Assembly: GCA_026984555.1 (NCBI GenBank)
Contig: JALSRY010000763.1
Span: 1-6,912, forward strand
DNA length: 6,912 bases
From: Phycisphaerae bacterium
GTDB lineage: Bacteria; Planctomycetota; Phycisphaerae; UBA1845; Fen-1342
Reading direction: 5' to 3'
Shown here: piece by piece, positions 5,456-6,912 of the stretch
Layout of the letters: each line of letters starts with the position of its first letter
Numbering within the stretch: position 1 is the stretch's first letter
Translations under genes and position numbers: made by a program
Notes under the pieces: model-generated
Seen by the model: the letters and a program-made list of their open reading frames with translations, nothing else
Told to the model about the DNA's origin: nothing
Database searches by the model: none

Positions 5456-5484
5456 AATGTACCACATCGGTACGGTATACGCAA
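5456..5484 (-). promoter_or_regulatory. Promoter of the candidate small RNA, with UP-like A/T tract
   Basis: On the minus strand TTGCGT (5484-5479) and TACATT (5461-5456) are separated by exactly 17 bases. Upstream, about 5495-5525, is an A/T-rich tract with T and A runs like an UP element. Start of transcription is predicted at about 5449. Confidence 0.6.
5459..5473. promoter_or_regulatory. Inverted repeat overlapping the small-RNA promoter, possible operator
   Basis: GTACC (5459-5463) and GGTAC (5469-5473) are perfect 5-base arms 5 bases apart. The repeat covers part of the -10 box and the spacer, where a bound repressor would block RNA polymerase. The centre-to-centre distance of 10 bases suits a dimeric regulator on one DNA face. 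No regulator gene is visible nearby. Confidence 0.3.
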
Positions 5485-5611
5485 GGCGAATGGGACGATT
5501 TTTCAGAAAAAAGTGAAAACATATGCATGTATTCGCAAGCAACCTGATGCCCCACGGTCTCACGCTTTACCGGTCCATCGCTGACAACGCCGCCCGAATG
5601 GCCAGTTCACC

Positions 5612-5640
5612 ATGACTCCCCCGCGAACGTTTCCAATACT
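5612..5640 (+). promoter_or_regulatory. Candidate promoter of the coiled-coil gene
   Basis: ATGACT (5612-5617) and AATACT (5635-5640) each match four of six consensus positions and are 17 bases apart. The leader would be about 100 bases and includes a CCGGC/GCCGG hairpin at 5662-5678. Confidence 0.35.
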
Positions 5641-5738
5641 TAACCGGGACTGCGAGTCGGGCCGGCGGCTGCTGCCGGGTGCGGAGTGTTTGTGCCCCCT
5701 CCACGCCGGCCCCATCAGCCCGACGCTGAAACGAGAAC

Positions 5739-5742
5739 GAGG
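5739..5742 (+). promoter_or_regulatory. Ribosome binding site that fixes the coiled-coil gene start
   Basis: GAGG ends 8 bases before the GTG at 5751. The in-frame GTG at 5760 and ATG at 5766 are 17 and 23 bases away, too far for this site. Confidence 0.7.
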
Positions 5743-5750
5743 CGGGGACC

Positions 5751-6912
5751 GTGAGCACCGTGAACATGGATCCACAACCGGAAACGACCGCGCCGGTCGC
5801 GCCCGAGCAGACACCGCCGCTCGCGGATTCGCTGTCGTCGCACCTCTCCGGTCTCTCCGAACAGATTTCGTCCGCCTTCGCGCAGTTCGCCGAGTTCGAG
5901 GAGCTTCTACGCCGCCGACTCGCCGAGCTCAACGACCGCGAGCAGGCGTGCGCGCAGCGCGAAGCGGCCATCGAGCAATTGCAGGAGGTGCTCGAGGCGC
6001 AGCGGGTCGAGCTCGAACAACGAGCCGCCCAGCTCGACGAGGACCGTGCCGCACTCGACGAGCAGCAGGCCGCTTTTGACCAGACCCGCGAGCAAATCGC
6101 CGGACGCGAAGCCGCATGCGAACAGCGCGAGCACGAACTCGGCGACCGCGAACACGATCTGGTCGCTCGCCAGCAGGAGCTCGAGGCCAAGACGCACGTG
6201 CTGCACGCCGAGCGGGAAGCGCTCGACACGCTCCGTGGCGAATGCGAGGCGGATCGCACGCGGCTCGAGGCCTGGCAGGAGCAGTTGCAGGCCCGTGCGG
6301 CCGAGGTTGAGACGCAGGTTCAGCAAGGCGAGGCGCTCCGCGCGGATCTCGAACAGCGTGAGGCGAGCCTCGCCGCGCGCGAGGCCGAGCTGCGCGGCCT
6401 GGAACACAAGCTTCAGCAGCGTGAGGCCGCGATTGCCAAGTTCCAGCAGGTCTTCGCCCAGATGGCCCAGTCGTTTGCCGGCGACGGACCCGCCGACCCG
6501 CTGGCAGCGTGCATGGCCGATGCCTCGGCGAACGTGCCGGAGAGTCAGCAGCCTGCGTCGGCCCACGATGCCGCCGGTGACGCGGCCGCCGCCGACGTCG
6601 CCAGCGACACGCCCACCGAGGCAACCGAAACGGACGTGCGGCCCGACGAGCCCCCGCCTGCCGGCGAGCCGCACACCGACCTGCCCCCCGATGAACCCGA
6701 TCCGGCCCTCGAACGGGAGGATGAAAGCGGCGAAGGCGAAGCGATCGCCGACGATCCGGCCGAAAGCGCGGATGTGGACGAGCAGCCCGGGGGGTTTTTC
6801 TCGGGTGGCTCGGTTCGACGCGGCGTGCCTGACGATCGGCCGCCGGCCGCCCAACAAGTGGTCGAAGCGGATCCCGACGCGACCGACAGCGTAGATACGG
6901 TCGATTTCACGG
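5751..6912 (+). CDS. Coiled-coil protein with acidic, disordered C-terminal part, 3'-truncated
   Basis: The frame runs from a GTG at 5751 off the right edge, giving 387 visible residues. Residues 1-27 are Pro/Thr/Glu-rich. Residues about 35-245 form a nearly continuous coiled coil of Glu, Gln, Arg, Ala and Leu, built from repeats such as REQACAQREAAIEQL, REAACEQREHELGDR and REASLAAREAELRGL; two of these align with a Cys at the same place. After QVFAQMAQSF the sequence becomes acidic and proline-rich (about 245-387), as expected of a disordered tail, interrupted by an uncharged patch GGFFSGGSVRRG at about 347. No signal peptide, membrane segment or catalytic motif is seen. Similar proteins are often mislabelled as Smc, but there is no ATPase head here. 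A structural, scaffolding or cell-organisation role is a guess. No other gene is visible in its transcription unit. Confidence 0.88.
   Translation, partial: MSTVNMDPQPETTAPVAPEQTPPLADSLSSHLSGLSEQISSAFAQFAEFEELLRRRLAELNDREQACAQREAAIEQLQEVLEAQRVELEQRAAQLDEDRAALDEQQAAFDQTREQIAGREAACEQREHELGDREHDLVARQQELEAKTHVLHAEREALDTLRGECEADRTRLEAWQEQLQARAAEVETQVQQGEALRADLEQREASLAAREAELRGLEHKLQQREAAIAKFQQVFAQMAQSFAGDGPADPLAACMADASANVPESQQPASAHDAAGDAAAADVASDTPTEATETDVRPDEPPPAGEPHTDLPPDEPDPALEREDESGEGEAIADDPAESADVDEQPGGFFSGGSVRRGVPDDRPPAAQQVVEADPDATDSVDTVDFT

Larger units (their letters stand above)
4843..5750. other. Long region without a recognised protein gene, rich in RNA signals
   Basis: No known protein family is visible in any frame across about 900 bases. 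It holds the tRNA-Val promoter and leader hairpin, three adjacent hairpins (4951-5008), a candidate plus-strand promoter (5121-5151), a strong plus-strand hairpin (5220-5251), a possible small frame (5273-5455), the candidate small RNA with its promoter and terminator (5369-5484), and the candidate promoter of the coiled-coil gene (5612-5640). Positions 5450-5530 are markedly A/T-richer than the rest. A 227-codon minus-strand frame across most of the region is rejected as arginine-rich and crossing the promoter and terminator. Confidence 0.6.

Noticed and set aside
4880..5563. A 227-codon minus-strand frame.
   Set aside because: Its translation is arginine-rich and domain-free and it runs through the small-RNA promoter, the terminator and the tRNA promoter.
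6046..6894. A 282-codon plus-strand frame rich in Arg, Ser and Pro, and a 316-codon minus-strand frame at 5907-6857.
   Set aside because: Both are shadows of the coiled-coil gene, whose own frame is open from 5751 to the window end with a clear ribosome binding site and heptad pattern.
1..6912. CRISPR arrays, insertion sequences, long direct repeats and integration scars.
   Set aside because: No regularly spaced repeats, transposase motifs or terminal inverted repeats were seen, and the tRNA-Val 3' end is not duplicated nearby.

Overview
This 6.9-kb window is high-GC bacterial DNA. The gene content best fits a member of the Planctomycetota: an FHA-GAF-histidine kinase with an 'LSHSIKNILQG' phosphoacceptor box, long Glu/Arg/Gln-rich coiled-coil proteins with acidic tails, and widely spaced genes. 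That assignment is an inference from protein style, not a phylogeny.

Layout, left to right. (1) Positions 2-1375, plus strand: the 3' five-sixths of an ATP-dependent phosphoenolpyruvate carboxykinase (pckA), cut by the window edge. (2) 1376-1696: a 321-base gap with a GC-rich hairpin and no convincing gene. (3) 1697-3367, plus: a soluble FHA-GAF-histidine kinase starting at a GTG with a good ribosome binding site. (4) 3404-4330, minus: an MpaA-like M14 zinc peptidase with a lipoprotein signal, convergent with the kinase and 36 bases from it. (5) 4331-4768: non-coding, with several hairpins. (6) 4769-4842, minus: tRNA-Val(UAC), preceded by a GNRA-capped leader hairpin and a plausible promoter. 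(7) 4843-5750: about 900 bases without a recognised protein gene but with clear RNA-level structure. (8) 5751 to the window end, plus: a coiled-coil protein with an acidic, proline-rich C-terminal part, cut by the right edge.

The most interesting part is 5120-5484. On the minus strand a promoter (TTGCGT, 17-base spacer, TACATT, with an A/T-rich stretch upstream) is followed after about 80 bases by an 11-bp hairpin and eight T residues, a classic intrinsic terminator. The predicted 81-nt transcript also holds a GNRA-capped hairpin. Both hairpins use G-U pairs that form only in the minus-strand RNA, which supports the direction. I see this as an unannotated small RNA. Opposite it on the plus strand is a possible 60-codon open frame with one hydrophobic segment, its own SD-like sequence and a strong 13-bp hairpin just upstream. 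The geometry resembles a 3'-overlapping type I toxin-antitoxin pair, but this is a hypothesis only.

The protein genes do not form an obvious pathway. pckA serves gluconeogenesis or anaplerosis, the kinase is an orphan signalling protein, the peptidase probably trims peptidoglycan peptides outside the cytoplasm, and the coiled-coil protein has no assignable function.
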